DNA of 64,000 bases from Vicinamibacterales bacterium (GCA_035699745.1 DASSPH010000060.1:1-64000), one strand, 5' to 3'; counted from the first letter of the stretch, positions 55,753 through 63,550 are shown. Program-made: numbers and translations. Notes: generated by a model not told the origin, from the sequence alone.

Positions 55753-56160
55753 CTAAACCAGGAAGACCGAGAGGAGCAGGTGCCTGGGTACCGGTGTGGC
55801 CGGGAGGGGGGACGTCGTTCGCCACCCGTCGCTGAGCACGAGCGCCGGAACGCTCGGCGGGAGCGGCGTGCCGTCTCCCAGAACGGCCGGCGCAGCCGGA
55901 CGGACGAGCGACGGTGTCGATGAGCTGGACGGCTGGCCTTCCGAGGCGGCGCAGCAGGCGTCCGCTTCAGCCTGGGTCAACGAGTGATGCGAACCCGAGG
56001 CCTGGGAGCGTCCCTCGTGCATCGGACAGCCGGCGCCTTCCGTGCAGCACGCCATGCGCGCTTCCGGCGTCGGCAGCCATCCGCCGCAGACAGCCGGATT
56101 TCCAACGCCGAGCGCCAGCGTGACTGCCACCGACGCCAGCACCCTGCAGATCCTCGGCAC
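55753..56160 (-). CDS. Small exported Cys/Met/His-rich protein at the head of the cus operon
   Basis: A 135-residue protein with a signal peptide (about 1-25). The mature part has ACCTEGAGCPMHEG (about 37-50), SHHSLTQAEADACCAAS (about 57-73) and a Ser/Pro-rich tail, so Cys, Met and His are spaced to bind a soft metal such as Cu(I) or Ag(I). It sits 90 bp upstream of the pump gene on the same strand and is probably the first gene of the operon. A hydrophobic stretch ends the protein. GTG start; no characterised relative is known to me. A periplasmic metal chaperone or sensor is the best guess. Confidence 0.7.
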   Translation of the reverse strand: MPRICRVLASVAVTLALGVGNPAVCGGWLPTPEARMACCTEGAGCPMHEGRSQASGSHHSLTQAEADACCAASEGQPSSSSTPSLVRPAAPAVLGDGTPLPPSVPALVLSDGWRTTSPLPATPVPRHLLLSVFLV

Positions 56161-56303
56161 CTGTCTAGGATGCTGAACCCGGTCGATGGTGTCAAACCGG
56201 GACGGAGGAGCGGAGGGGGAGAGCGGTGGAGCGTCATATGCATCGATCCGGGCGAGGTTCCTGCGCTATCGAGTGAGCAGGCCTCTGTTTCGGAGGTCTT
56301 TCA

Positions 56304-56864
56304 ATGGCCAGCAGAGATTTGTTGATCGGCTTCGGTCTTGGAGCTGCCGTGGCGTTCATTGCCGACCCGCGCGCCGGACGGCGCCGGCGAAAGCTCGTCA
56401 GGGATCAGGTAATCCGCGCCGGACGGAAGACGCGGGACGCCGTCGACGCGACCGCGCGCGATCTCGCCAACCGAACGGCGGGCGTGGTCGCCGCAACTCG
56501 CGGGCGCCTGACGGACGAGGAGGACGTGGACGACATCCGCCTGGTGGAGCGGGTCCGCGCCCGGCTGGGACACGTCTGTTCGCATCCGCGCGCCATCGAC
56601 GTCGAGGTCGCGCAGGGGAACGTCACGCTTCGCGGACCGATCCTGGCGCGCGAGATGGACGACCTGCTGACGGCGGTCAGCGGGGTGCGGGGTGTGCGGA
56701 GCGTGACGAGCGCACTCGAGCCACACGATTCGGCCGAAGGGATTCCCGCGCTGCAGGGGGACGACATCGCGCAGCGGAACCGGGCGCCGGCCACGCAAGT
56801 GCTGGTCGCTGCCGCCGGTGTGGCCGCGACGGGGATCTGCATCGCCGCGTACGCGCGGCGCTAG
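56304..56864 (+). CDS. BON-domain membrane-associated protein
   Basis: A 186-residue protein. The N-terminus is like YtxH proteins (LLIGFGLGAAVAFIADPRAGRRRRK), a hydrophobic segment followed by Arg-rich sequence. A BON domain spans about 75-140 with VRARLGHVCSHPRAIDVEVAQGNVTLRG and LLTAVSGVRGVRSV as the phospholipid-binding-type repeat. A C-terminal hydrophobic segment (VLVAAAGVAATGICIAAY, about 165-182) could insert in the membrane. BON proteins are often induced by osmotic or envelope stress. It stands alone between the cus and arsenic groups. Confidence 0.8.
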   Translation: MASRDLLIGFGLGAAVAFIADPRAGRRRRKLVRDQVIRAGRKTRDAVDATARDLANRTAGVVAATRGRLTDEEDVDDIRLVERVRARLGHVCSHPRAIDVEVAQGNVTLRGPILAREMDDLLTAVSGVRGVRSVTSALEPHDSAEGIPALQGDDIAQRNRAPATQVLVAAAGVAATGICIAAYARR

Positions 56865-56981
56865 GCGTCCGGGTTCCCGCCACCTGAGTGGCTCCCTTCG
56901 TGCGATCGGTTGGACGCCGCGCGATCGACGAGGCGGCGTTCACCGCCGGCGGCACATGGCAGGCGCAGCGACGCGTGGCGC

Positions 56982-57395
56982 TCAGGGAACCGCGGCGTCC
57001 CGCCACCCTTCACGATCCAGCAGCGTCTCGACGCGGCGCCGGATCTCGTCGCGGATCTCACGCACGCGCGCGAGCGGCTGCCCCTTGGGGTCGTCGAGCG
57101 GCCAGTCATCGCGTCTGGCGCCCGGGACCACGGGGCACCGATCGCCGCAGCCCATCGTGATCAGCATCTGCGCCTGCCGCGCCAGATCGGCGGTCAGCAT
57201 CGAGGTGGCCGCGCCGGAGAGATCGACGCCGACTTCGCGCATCGCGGCCACCACTTCCGGGTGCACCCGAGGGCCGGGCTCGGTGCCCGCCGAGATCGCC
57301 CGCGCCTTGCCCGGGTCGGCCAGCCGGTTGAACCAGGCGGCGGCCATCTGCGACCGGCCGGCATTGTGGACGCACGCGAAGAGTACGGTGGTCAC
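56982..57395 (-). CDS. arsC: Arsenate reductase, thioredoxin-coupled LMW-PTP type
   Basis: A 137-residue protein reducing arsenate to arsenite. The P-loop CVHNAGRS (about 8-15) has the catalytic Cys and Arg; a second pair of Cys is seen in MGCGDRCP (about 82-89), placing it with thioredoxin-linked enzymes, where a three-Cys relay works. The DP segment (WPLDDPKGQP) supplies the general acid. GTG 57395 is chosen because the fold begins there. It diverges from a MarR gene that probably controls both sides, and is followed by other arsenic genes on the plus strand. No arsenite pump is present in the window. Confidence 0.88.
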   Translation of the reverse strand: MTTVLFACVHNAGRSQMAAAWFNRLADPGKARAISAGTEPGPRVHPEVVAAMREVGVDLSGAATSMLTADLARQAQMLITMGCGDRCPVVPGARRDDWPLDDPKGQPLARVREIRDEIRRRVETLLDREGWRDAAVP

Positions 57396-57427
57396 GCGGC
57401 GATTATCGCGCGGTTCCGCCGCCACGG

Positions 57428-57469
57428 TTGACACGGGGGAGCCCAGTCCGTACAGTTGTCACTGACAAC
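57428..57469 (+). promoter_or_regulatory. MarR promoter with overlapping perfect palindromic operator
   Basis: TTGACA (57428-57433), a 17-bp spacer and TACAGT (57451-57456) form a strong promoter. The 15-bp dyad GTTGTCA-C-TGACAAC (57455-57469) overlaps the -10 and the start point and ends 1 bp before the ATG at 57471. Its position is ideal for autorepression by MarR. Confidence 0.75.
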
Positions 57470-57470
57470 C

Positions 57471-58004
57471 ATGCCTGCAGCCACCGAACGTTCCGCCCCC
57501 CGGTCCCCGGACCTGCGCCGCGATGCCGCCGCCCTGCAGGCGGCGGTGGCGGAGCTGGTCCGCGTCTATCAGTTTCGCGACCGCGATCGCATCTGCTGCC
57601 ACGACATCTCGGTCACGCAGTGCTACGCGCTCGAGATGCTGATCGAGCACGCGCCGCTGCGCCTGAACGCGCTCGCCGAGAAGCTGTTCCTGGACAAGAG
57701 CACGACCAGCCGGGTGGTCGGCTCGCTGGTCAAGAAGGGGTATGTCGAGCAGCGCGCCGATCCGGCCGACGCGCGCGCCACCGCGCTTCATGTCACCCCG
57801 CGCGGCCGCCGGTTGTACAAACGGATCACCGACGATCTGGTGGAGCAGCAGAAGGCGCTCCTCGAGGAGCTGGCGCCTGACGTGCGCGCCGCCGTCGTGC
57901 ACGTCATCCGCGGCCTGGCGAGCGCGGCACACGCGCGATTCCGTTCCGGCGTCTCGGTCGGCGGCTGCTGCGCTCCGGCTGCCGGCGGATCCGCTGACGA
58001 CTGA
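57471..58004 (+). CDS. MarR family regulator with Cys motifs, arsenic-cluster type
   Basis: A 177-residue MarR-type repressor. The winged helix (about 45-110) has LRLNALAEKLFLDKSTTSRVVGSLVKKGYV (read as LDKSTTSRVVGSLVKKGYV). Cys residues occur as RICCHDISVTQC (about 36-47) before the DNA-binding domain and GGCC near the C-terminus; they might bind As(III) or sense thiols, as inference. The gene overlaps the acetyltransferase ArsN (TGATG). A perfect dyad covers its own promoter, so it is autoregulated and likely derepressed by an arsenical. ATG 57471 fits the promoter; an upstream TTG at 57456 falls inside the operator. Confidence 0.88.
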   Translation: MPAATERSAPRSPDLRRDAAALQAAVAELVRVYQFRDRDRICCHDISVTQCYALEMLIEHAPLRLNALAEKLFLDKSTTSRVVGSLVKKGYVEQRADPADARATALHVTPRGRRLYKRITDDLVEQQKALLEELAPDVRAAVVHVIRGLASAAHARFRSGVSVGGCCAPAAGGSADD

Positions 58005-58513
58005 TGATGGCCGCCCCTGCGATTCGCCCCGCACGGGAGAGCGACGCCGCCGCGATCGCCGCGATCTACAACCAGGGCATCGAGGATCGCGGCGCCACGT
58101 TCGAAACCGGGCTGCGCACCGCCGGCGACATCCGCGCGAAGCTCTCCGGCGGCGACCGCTTTCCGACGCTGGTCGCGGTGGACGGCGAGGCGGTGCTCGG
58201 CTGGGCCGGCCTGAGCGCGTACCGTGCGCGCGACTGTTATGCCGGCATCGCGGAGTTCTCGATCTACCTCGATCGCTCGGCACGCGGCCGCGGCGTCGGA
58301 CGGCTCCTTCTCACGGCGTTGATCGACGCCGCTCGCGAACGGGGCTTCTGGAAGCTGGTCTCGCGGATCTTCCCCTTCAACGCTGCAAGCCGCGCCGTCT
58401 GTCGAGCGTGCGGCTTCCGCGAGGTGGGGGTCTACGAGAAGCACGCGCGCCTCGACGGCCGGTGGCTCGACGTCGTGATCGTCGAACGTCTCATTCCGGA
58501 GAACCAGTCATGA
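58004..58513 (+). CDS. arsN: GNAT acetyltransferase, ArsN-like
   Basis: A 169-residue GNAT protein. The acetyl-CoA motif is in the RGRGVGRLLLTALIDAARE region (about 94-112), and N-terminal AIAAIYNQGIEDRGATFET (about 19-37) and C-terminal NAASRAVCRACGFREVGVYEKH are typical of the phosphinothricin/arsinothricin acetyltransferase group. Placement directly behind an arsenic-type MarR gene and near arsC favours ArsN (arsinothricin resistance) over bar-type herbicide resistance. Its stop overlaps the ATG of a truncated flavoprotein gene. Symbol is by context; activity is not proven. Confidence 0.8.
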   Translation: MMAAPAIRPARESDAAAIAAIYNQGIEDRGATFETGLRTAGDIRAKLSGGDRFPTLVAVDGEAVLGWAGLSAYRARDCYAGIAEFSIYLDRSARGRGVGRLLLTALIDAARERGFWKLVSRIFPFNAASRAVCRACGFREVGVYEKHARLDGRWLDVVIVERLIPENQS

Positions 58514-59412
58514 CCGTCGCAATCGTCGGCGCTGGACCCGTCGGCCTTGCCAAAGCCCCGGCCCCGCCTCGCCGCCGCCCAATGGCGGGCGAACGCGGGC
58601 AGCAGCCGCAGCACGAAGCGCAGCATGGCGGTCCACCGCGCGAATGCCCGCCGGTCGCGGGCGCGCCACGCGAATCCATACGCGTCGCGGACCGAGGGAG
58701 GGAGCGTTCCGATCGTCAGCACCTGGGTCGCGCGGAACGCCGGCCAGAAGAAGCGCCAGCGCGGCGGGTACAGCACGGCGCGTGCAAGCGCGCGGCTGAT
58801 GTCGCCGACGGCCAGGGCGTCGCCTGCCAGCATCTGGTGCATCTGTCGCTCGAGCTCTGCGCCGTCCCGCGGGAGCCATCCGTCCGGCATGCCGAGCAGC
58901 GGCTCCATGATCGCCGCCTCCGCGCAGTAGCGATCGCGTTCCCCGCGCGTCAGCGGCCCGACCAGGAGCTCATACGCGATCAGAATCGAATCGAGCAGCG
59001 TGACGTGCACCCAGCGCTGCAGGACGGGATCGTGCGCGCTGTAGCGCTGCCGCTCGCTGGCGCCGGAGCCGTCGTGCACGCGATCGTGAATGGTGTTGAT
59101 GCGCGCCGCGGCGGCGATCATCTCGTCGCGATCGCCGAAGGTCAGCGACAGCATCGCGCCGACGGTCGAGTGCAGGCGGCGGACGCTCGCGCGCAGGCTG
59201 CCCCGGAACGAACTGTGGTGATGGACGCCGGCCGCAACCGCCGGGTGCGCGAGCTGCAGGAGGATCGCTCGTCCCCAGGCCGCCACCAGGATCCTCTCGC
59301 GGTTGACCTTCCAGGTGATGCTGCCGGGGCCGGTCCGGACGTGGCCGGACCCGCGGAGGCGTGCGCCGACCGCCGCACGGTGCCGCTCGAATGAATCTGC
59401 CGTCGAAGTCAC
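58432..59412 (-). CDS. MpaB-like (DUF2236) oxygenase-family protein
   Basis: A 326-residue DUF2236 protein, a family with latex-clearing/MpaB-like haem oxygenases. Family features: WGRAILLQLAHPAVAAGVHHHS (read as LLQLAHPAVAAGVHHHS, with candidate haem-ligand His), RINTIHDRVHDG and the long helix set with WVHVTLLDSIL. The last 35 or so residues (after RRGRGFGKA) read antisense to the ArsN gene and flavoprotein remnant, so the natural C-terminus was replaced when the two regions joined at about 58552. GTG start with GGAGG 3 nt upstream (59415-59419). The substrate is unknown. Confidence 0.82.
   Translation of the reverse strand: MTSTADSFERHRAAVGARLRGSGHVRTGPGSITWKVNRERILVAAWGRAILLQLAHPAVAAGVHHHSSFRGSLRASVRRLHSTVGAMLSLTFGDRDEMIAAAARINTIHDRVHDGSGASERQRYSAHDPVLQRWVHVTLLDSILIAYELLVGPLTRGERDRYCAEAAIMEPLLGMPDGWLPRDGAELERQMHQMLAGDALAVGDISRALARAVLYPPRWRFFWPAFRATQVLTIGTLPPSVRDAYGFAWRARDRRAFARWTAMLRFVLRLLPAFARHWAAARRGRGFGKADGSSADDCDGHDWFSGMRRSTITTSSHRPSRRACFS
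58510..58552 (+). pseudogene. 5' remnant of an FAD-dependent oxidoreductase gene
   Basis: The ATG overlaps the ArsN stop (ATGA), and the first 14 codons spell MTVAIVGAGPVGLA, the dinucleotide-binding start of a flavoprotein of the kind found in ars operons. After about 14-16 codons the sequence becomes the reversed 3' end of the convergent MpaB-like gene. The rest of the flavoprotein gene is gone, so this is a deletion scar. Confidence 0.7.
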
Positions 59413-59422
59413 GCGCCTCCAG

Positions 59423-59458
59423 CTTTACATTCTAAAGACATAACTTTACAATGTAAAG
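59423..59458. promoter_or_regulatory. Overlapping divergent promoters with two palindromic operators
   Basis: Two 15-bp dyads, CTTTACA-T-TCTAAAG (59423-59437, one mismatch) and CTTTACA-A-TGTAAAG (59444-59458, perfect), lie with centres 21 bp apart. On the plus strand TTTACA (59424-59429), 17 bp and TACAAT (59447-59452) form the ispH promoter. On the minus strand TTTACA (59457-59452), 17 bp and TAGAAT (59434-59429) form the MpaB promoter. Each operator covers a -35 of one and a -10 of the other promoter. Confidence 0.72.
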
Positions 59459-59459
59459 C

Positions 59460-60308
59460 ATGCGTATCGTCCGTGCCGCCCATCTCGGCATGTGCTTCGG
59501 CGTGCGTGACGCCATCGCGCTGGCGCTCGAGCACGCCGACGCCGGCCCGCTCACGATTCTCGGCGATCTCGTCCACAATCCCGACGTGCTCGCCGCCCTC
59601 CACTCCAAGGGTATCGCGGTTGCCCAGGACCCCGCACAGGTCAGGACCCCGACGCTCATGGTGACGGCGCACGGCACGTCGGAGCGCGCCCTCGCCCGCA
59701 CCCGCGCTCTCGGGTTGACCGTGGTGGAAGCGACGTGCCCTCTCGTCCACGTCGCCCACCGCGCCGTCGCCGCCCTCGTCCGCGACGGCTGCCACGTCGT
59801 CATCGTCGGCCAGCGCGACCACGTCGAGGTGCGCGGGCTGACCGGCGATCTCGACCGGTTCGACGTCGTGCTCGAGGACGACGACGTGCTCGCCCTCGAG
59901 GAGCACCCGCGGATCGGCGTCGCCGCACAGACCACGCAGCCGCTCGGAAAGGTGCGGCACGTCGTCGATCTGATCAGGCGGCGCTTCCCCCGCTCGGAAG
60001 TGCGGTTCTTCGACACCGTGTGCAAGCCGACCAAGGACCGGCAGTCGGCGGCCATCGATCTGGCGCGCCAGTCCGACGTCGTCATCGTCGTCGGCGGCCG
60101 TTCGAGCAACAACACGCGCGAGCTGGTGAAGACCTGCGCGCGCCATTGCGCGCGCGTGCATCACGTCCAGACCGATGCCGACGTCCGCGCGGAGTGGTTC
60201 GACGGCGCCGGGGTGGTGGGGCTGACCGCGGGCACGTCCACGCCGGACGCTGTCATCGACCGCGTCGAGGCGCGCGTCCGACAGGTCGCGGCTCTGGCGA
60301 TCCGCTAA
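59460..60308 (+). CDS. ispH: 4-hydroxy-3-methylbut-2-enyl diphosphate reductase
   Basis: A 282-residue IspH, the [4Fe-4S] enzyme that makes IPP and DMAPP in the last step of the MEP pathway. The three cluster Cys are in GMCFGV (12), EATCPLV (about 93) and DTVCKPT (about 184). Substrate residues are kept: His in VHNP, His in AHGTS, the HVEV segment with the catalytic Glu, QTT, and SSNNTREL. The form DTVCKPTKDRQ differs from the Ala-Thr-Gln-Asn of E. coli and marks a separate subgroup. It is slightly short. It is leaderless by appearance and under a shared regulated promoter, so it may be a second copy or an inducible one. Confidence 0.9.
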   Translation: MRIVRAAHLGMCFGVRDAIALALEHADAGPLTILGDLVHNPDVLAALHSKGIAVAQDPAQVRTPTLMVTAHGTSERALARTRALGLTVVEATCPLVHVAHRAVAALVRDGCHVVIVGQRDHVEVRGLTGDLDRFDVVLEDDDVLALEEHPRIGVAAQTTQPLGKVRHVVDLIRRRFPRSEVRFFDTVCKPTKDRQSAAIDLARQSDVVIVVGGRSSNNTRELVKTCARHCARVHHVQTDADVRAEWFDGAGVVGLTAGTSTPDAVIDRVEARVRQVAALAIR

Positions 60309-60316
60309 ACTGAGGC

Positions 60317-62293
60317 GTGATTTCGCGCCGACGCGACCTCCACCTCCTCACCGCATCTCTGGTCCTCGTCCTTGCCCGTGCCGCGGTGTCTTCGCAGCGC
60401 CCCGCGAACCCGGCCGCGGCCGCGTTGAAGAACCCGGTCGCCCCGACCGCAGCCTCGCTCTCGGCGGGAAAGGCGGCGTACGACATCAACTGCGCGGCCT
60501 GTCACGGCGCGCTCGGCCAGGGGGCGGTGAAGGCCGGCGTCACCATCTCGATCATCGCCGAGCAGGGAGGCAAGCAGCCGCCGGATCTCACGGACGACCA
60601 GTGGGACTTCGGGTCGAGCGACGGCGAGATCTATACCGTGATCAGGAAGGGCATCCCGCCGACGATGATGATGGGCTGGGAGGGGCACCTCCCGGACGCC
60701 GACATCTGGAACGTCGTCAACTACCTGCGCGCCCTGGCGGCGAAGAAGGACGTACCGTCCGCGCCCGCCGCGCCGCGGCCGGCGGCCGACCTGGCGCCGC
60801 GCCGGAAGCTCGAGCTGACCGACTACCTTCAGATGCCGGTCACCGCCGACAAGAACGGCACGGCGACGATGGCGCAGCTGGCGCGGATCAATTTCATGCG
60901 CGACGAGCCGGGCGGCCGACGCTTCTTCATCAACGATCAGAACGGGCCGCTCTACATCCTCGACAAGCAGACGAAGAAGCTCACGACGTATCTCGATTTC
61001 AACGGACTCGCCGGCCGTCCCGGCCTGTTTGCGAAGCTGACGTTCGAGCGCAACTTCGCGACCGGGCTCACCAACTTCATTTTCGATCCCGACTACGCGC
61101 GCAACGGCGTCTTCTACACGATTCACATGGAAGACCCGACCACCGCCGCGCCGTCCGAGCCGCGGCCCGGCGTGGTTCGCGGCCTCGAGCTGACCGGCTA
61201 CCGGACCACGCCGGCGGTGCCCACGCCGATGCCGCCTGGCGCCGTCGTGACGCGCGAATCGGTGCTGATCGAGTGGACCGACCGCGACATCGCCAACGCG
61301 ACGTTCGAGGGGACCGCGCGCGAGCTGCTGCGCGTGCAGGTGTCATCGGCGATTCATCCGCTCGGCGAGATGACGTTCAACCCGTCGGCGCGTCGCGGGG
61401 ACGCGGAGTGGCGCGTGATGTACCTCGGTTCGGGCGACGGGGGGAGCGGCGAGCAGAAGGACGTCCGCCGGCTGACGCCGCAGCGGCTCGATACGCTCAA
61501 CGGCAAGATCCTGCGCATCATCCCCGACCTGCGCGAGCACGCGAGCACGAGCACCATCAGCGAGAACGGGCGCTACCGGATCCCGAACGACAATCCGTTC
61601 GTTTCCCTGGCCGGAGCGCGCAAGGAGATCTGGTCGGCCGGCCTGCGCAATCCGCACCGGCTGATCTGGGATGTCGAACCTGCGCCGCCGCGAACGCCGC
61701 GTCTCATCGCGTTCAACATCGGCCTGACGGCGTGGGAAACGGTGATGATCGTCAAGAAGGGGGCGAACTACGGCTATCCGCTGCGCGAAGGGCCGCAGGC
61801 GATGACCCTCGAAGGCATGCGGCCGGTTCCGGCGGAGGACACGATTCCGCTGCAGATCACCGGCACCGTCGCGCGCGGAACGATCACGCCGACGTACCCG
61901 GTGATTGCCTACCCGCACACGGCGATCGGCGGCGACGCGATCGCCAACGGCTTCGTCTATCGCGGCCGCCGCATCCCGGCGCTCGAGGGCAAGCTGCTCT
62001 TCGGCGATATCGCGAGCGGCCGCCTGTGGTACGTCGAGATGGCGGACCTGCGCCGCGCCGACGACGACGATCCGGCGACGCTGGCGCCGCTCCACGAGGT
62101 GGACGGCGGCATTCGGCAGCTCACCGAAGCGACGTTCCGTGCCCGCGGCGGCCGGGGCGACACCCTGCCGGGTGCAGCCGCCGTCGCGGGCCGCGGCCGC
62201 GTCGACATGCGGTTCGCGGAGGACCACGACGGCGAGCTGTACCTGCTCACGAAGAGCGACGGCATGATTCGGCAGGTCGTCGGCTTCCGCTAG
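60317..62293 (+). CDS. Exported cytochrome c and PQQ-dependent sugar dehydrogenase-like fusion
   Basis: A 658-residue periplasmic protein with a signal peptide (about 1-26). A cytochrome c domain (about 50-140) carries CAACH as haem attachment and a Met ligand in PTMMMGWEG. From about 175 to the end is a beta-propeller of the soluble glucose/aldose sugar dehydrogenase type, with SAGLRNPHRLIWD, VKKGANYGYPLREGP and GNGFVYRGR-like strands. PQQ is the expected cofactor, with electrons passing to its own haem. TAAACT (including the ispH stop) lies 5 nt before the GTG start, so it may have a leaderless transcript of its own, besides read-through from ispH. Confidence 0.85.
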   Translation: MISRRRDLHLLTASLVLVLARAAVSSQRPANPAAAALKNPVAPTAASLSAGKAAYDINCAACHGALGQGAVKAGVTISIIAEQGGKQPPDLTDDQWDFGSSDGEIYTVIRKGIPPTMMMGWEGHLPDADIWNVVNYLRALAAKKDVPSAPAAPRPAADLAPRRKLELTDYLQMPVTADKNGTATMAQLARINFMRDEPGGRRFFINDQNGPLYILDKQTKKLTTYLDFNGLAGRPGLFAKLTFERNFATGLTNFIFDPDYARNGVFYTIHMEDPTTAAPSEPRPGVVRGLELTGYRTTPAVPTPMPPGAVVTRESVLIEWTDRDIANATFEGTARELLRVQVSSAIHPLGEMTFNPSARRGDAEWRVMYLGSGDGGSGEQKDVRRLTPQRLDTLNGKILRIIPDLREHASTSTISENGRYRIPNDNPFVSLAGARKEIWSAGLRNPHRLIWDVEPAPPRTPRLIAFNIGLTAWETVMIVKKGANYGYPLREGPQAMTLEGMRPVPAEDTIPLQITGTVARGTITPTYPVIAYPHTAIGGDAIANGFVYRGRRIPALEGKLLFGDIASGRLWYVEMADLRRADDDDPATLAPLHEVDGGIRQLTEATFRARGGRGDTLPGAAAVAGRGRVDMRFAEDHDGELYLLTKSDGMIRQVVGFR

Positions 62294-62308
62294 ATCCTGC
62301 CGGCCGCC

Positions 62309-63550
62309 TCACTCCTCTCTCAGCGCGTGATTCACGACGAAACGGGCGACCTGTCGGCCGATCCGCGCGCCGGTCTCGTCCGACGTGCGGAAGTGGAAGC
62401 CGATGTAGATGCGGGCGTCGATGACCTCGTCGATCCCCTCGCTGAAGGTCGCCCAGGTGCGCGGGAACCCGGGGTTGCGCGGGCTGGCGGCTTCGATGGC
62501 CACGCCCGGCGCGTCGCCGAACAACAGCGCGAGCGCGCTCGCCATCGCTCCGCTGTTGGTCGAGTGCCCCGAGGGATACTCGGGGTGCGGATGCGTGGTG
62601 ATGAGGGGACTCCAGAGCGGGTCCGCCGTGGTCGCGTCGTTGCCGTCTTCCGCGGCGCGGCGGATGGCCGCGATCGGGCGCCAGAAATTGTAGGTGTACT
62701 TCGCGTCGAAGCACGCGATGCTCGCGTCCGCGCCTGAAAGGTACATCAGCGCGAAGGTGCGCGCGGTGCTCGAGAGGTCGAGCCCCTTCTTGTCGATGAC
62801 CCCGCGAGCGACGCTGTTCCAGATCGCCGACGGCGACCCGTCCCAGAAGATGGCGATGTTGGTCTGATCGGCCGAGCGCGCGGAGCCGGTCTGGACGCCG
62901 AACTGCTGCACCTCGTTCAGGTCCCTGGCGTAGCGGCCGCTGTCGAGCGCCGGCGGCGGATCGGGGCGGAACTGATCGCCGCTCCCGATCACCCACGTCT
63001 TCATCTGTCCCCATTTGGGCGAGGCCGGAACCGCCGTCTCGGTCCACACGCCCGGCGCGCCGGCATTCGGCGCAACGTAGCCCGGATCGCCGGCGGCGGC
63101 CACTTCGTTGGGAACGCGCGATGCGATCACCGCCTGGGCCGCCGCACGGCCGAACGCGACGCCCGGATCCGCCAGCGTGAGTCCGCAGGCGGCGAGCGAG
63201 GGTTCGAGCTTGTCCGCCCAGCCTTGAGCCGGAAAGAGCTGCGTCAGCGCGTAATTCGCCGCGGCGATCGCCGCGGCCTGCGGTGAGGCACCGGGCCCGG
63301 CCGGCGCCGCGGGGCGATACGTCGCATACCGCCCGGTGATGCCGTTGACCGCGTCGTGCATCGACACGTGCACGATCGCCATGCTGCGGATCTGCACCAG
63401 CGCCCCCTGCGGGGGCGTCGTGAGCGTCGTCGCCTGCAGCGCGTTCCGGTTCCACTCCATCACCGGAGAGCACGGATCCGCCGCCGCCGGAACACTGACG
63501 GCGAGCGAGAAGAGCATCGCCGCCGAGGAACGCCAGGTCGCTTTGAACAT
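62309..63550 (-). CDS. Vanadium-dependent haloperoxidase / PAP2-like exported protein
   Basis: A 413-residue protein with a signal peptide (about 1-25). The C-terminal PAP2/haloperoxidase domain has the vanadate-phosphate site: Lys and Arg in KYTYNFWRPIAAIR (about 282-295), His in EYPSGHSTNSG (about 325-335), and Arg/His in DARIYIGFHFRTSDE (about 380-395). All are present, so it should bind vanadate or phosphate. Many soil-bacterial members are annotated as vanadium haloperoxidases, but some are phosphatases, and sequence alone does not decide. GGAGGG lies 5 nt upstream of ATG 63550. Confidence 0.82.
   Translation of the reverse strand: MFKATWRSSAAMLFSLAVSVPAAADPCSPVMEWNRNALQATTLTTPPQGALVQIRSMAIVHVSMHDAVNGITGRYATYRPAAPAGPGASPQAAAIAAANYALTQLFPAQGWADKLEPSLAACGLTLADPGVAFGRAAAQAVIASRVPNEVAAAGDPGYVAPNAGAPGVWTETAVPASPKWGQMKTWVIGSGDQFRPDPPPALDSGRYARDLNEVQQFGVQTGSARSADQTNIAIFWDGSPSAIWNSVARGVIDKKGLDLSSTARTFALMYLSGADASIACFDAKYTYNFWRPIAAIRRAAEDGNDATTADPLWSPLITTHPHPEYPSGHSTNSGAMASALALLFGDAPGVAIEAASPRNPGFPRTWATFSEGIDEVIDARIYIGFHFRTSDETGARIGRQVARFVVNHALREE

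Noticed and set aside
53800-55923. A 707-codon plus-strand frame opposite the metal pump
   Set aside because: Antisense shadow produced by high GC; composition rich in Arg, His and Asp, with no recognisable domain.
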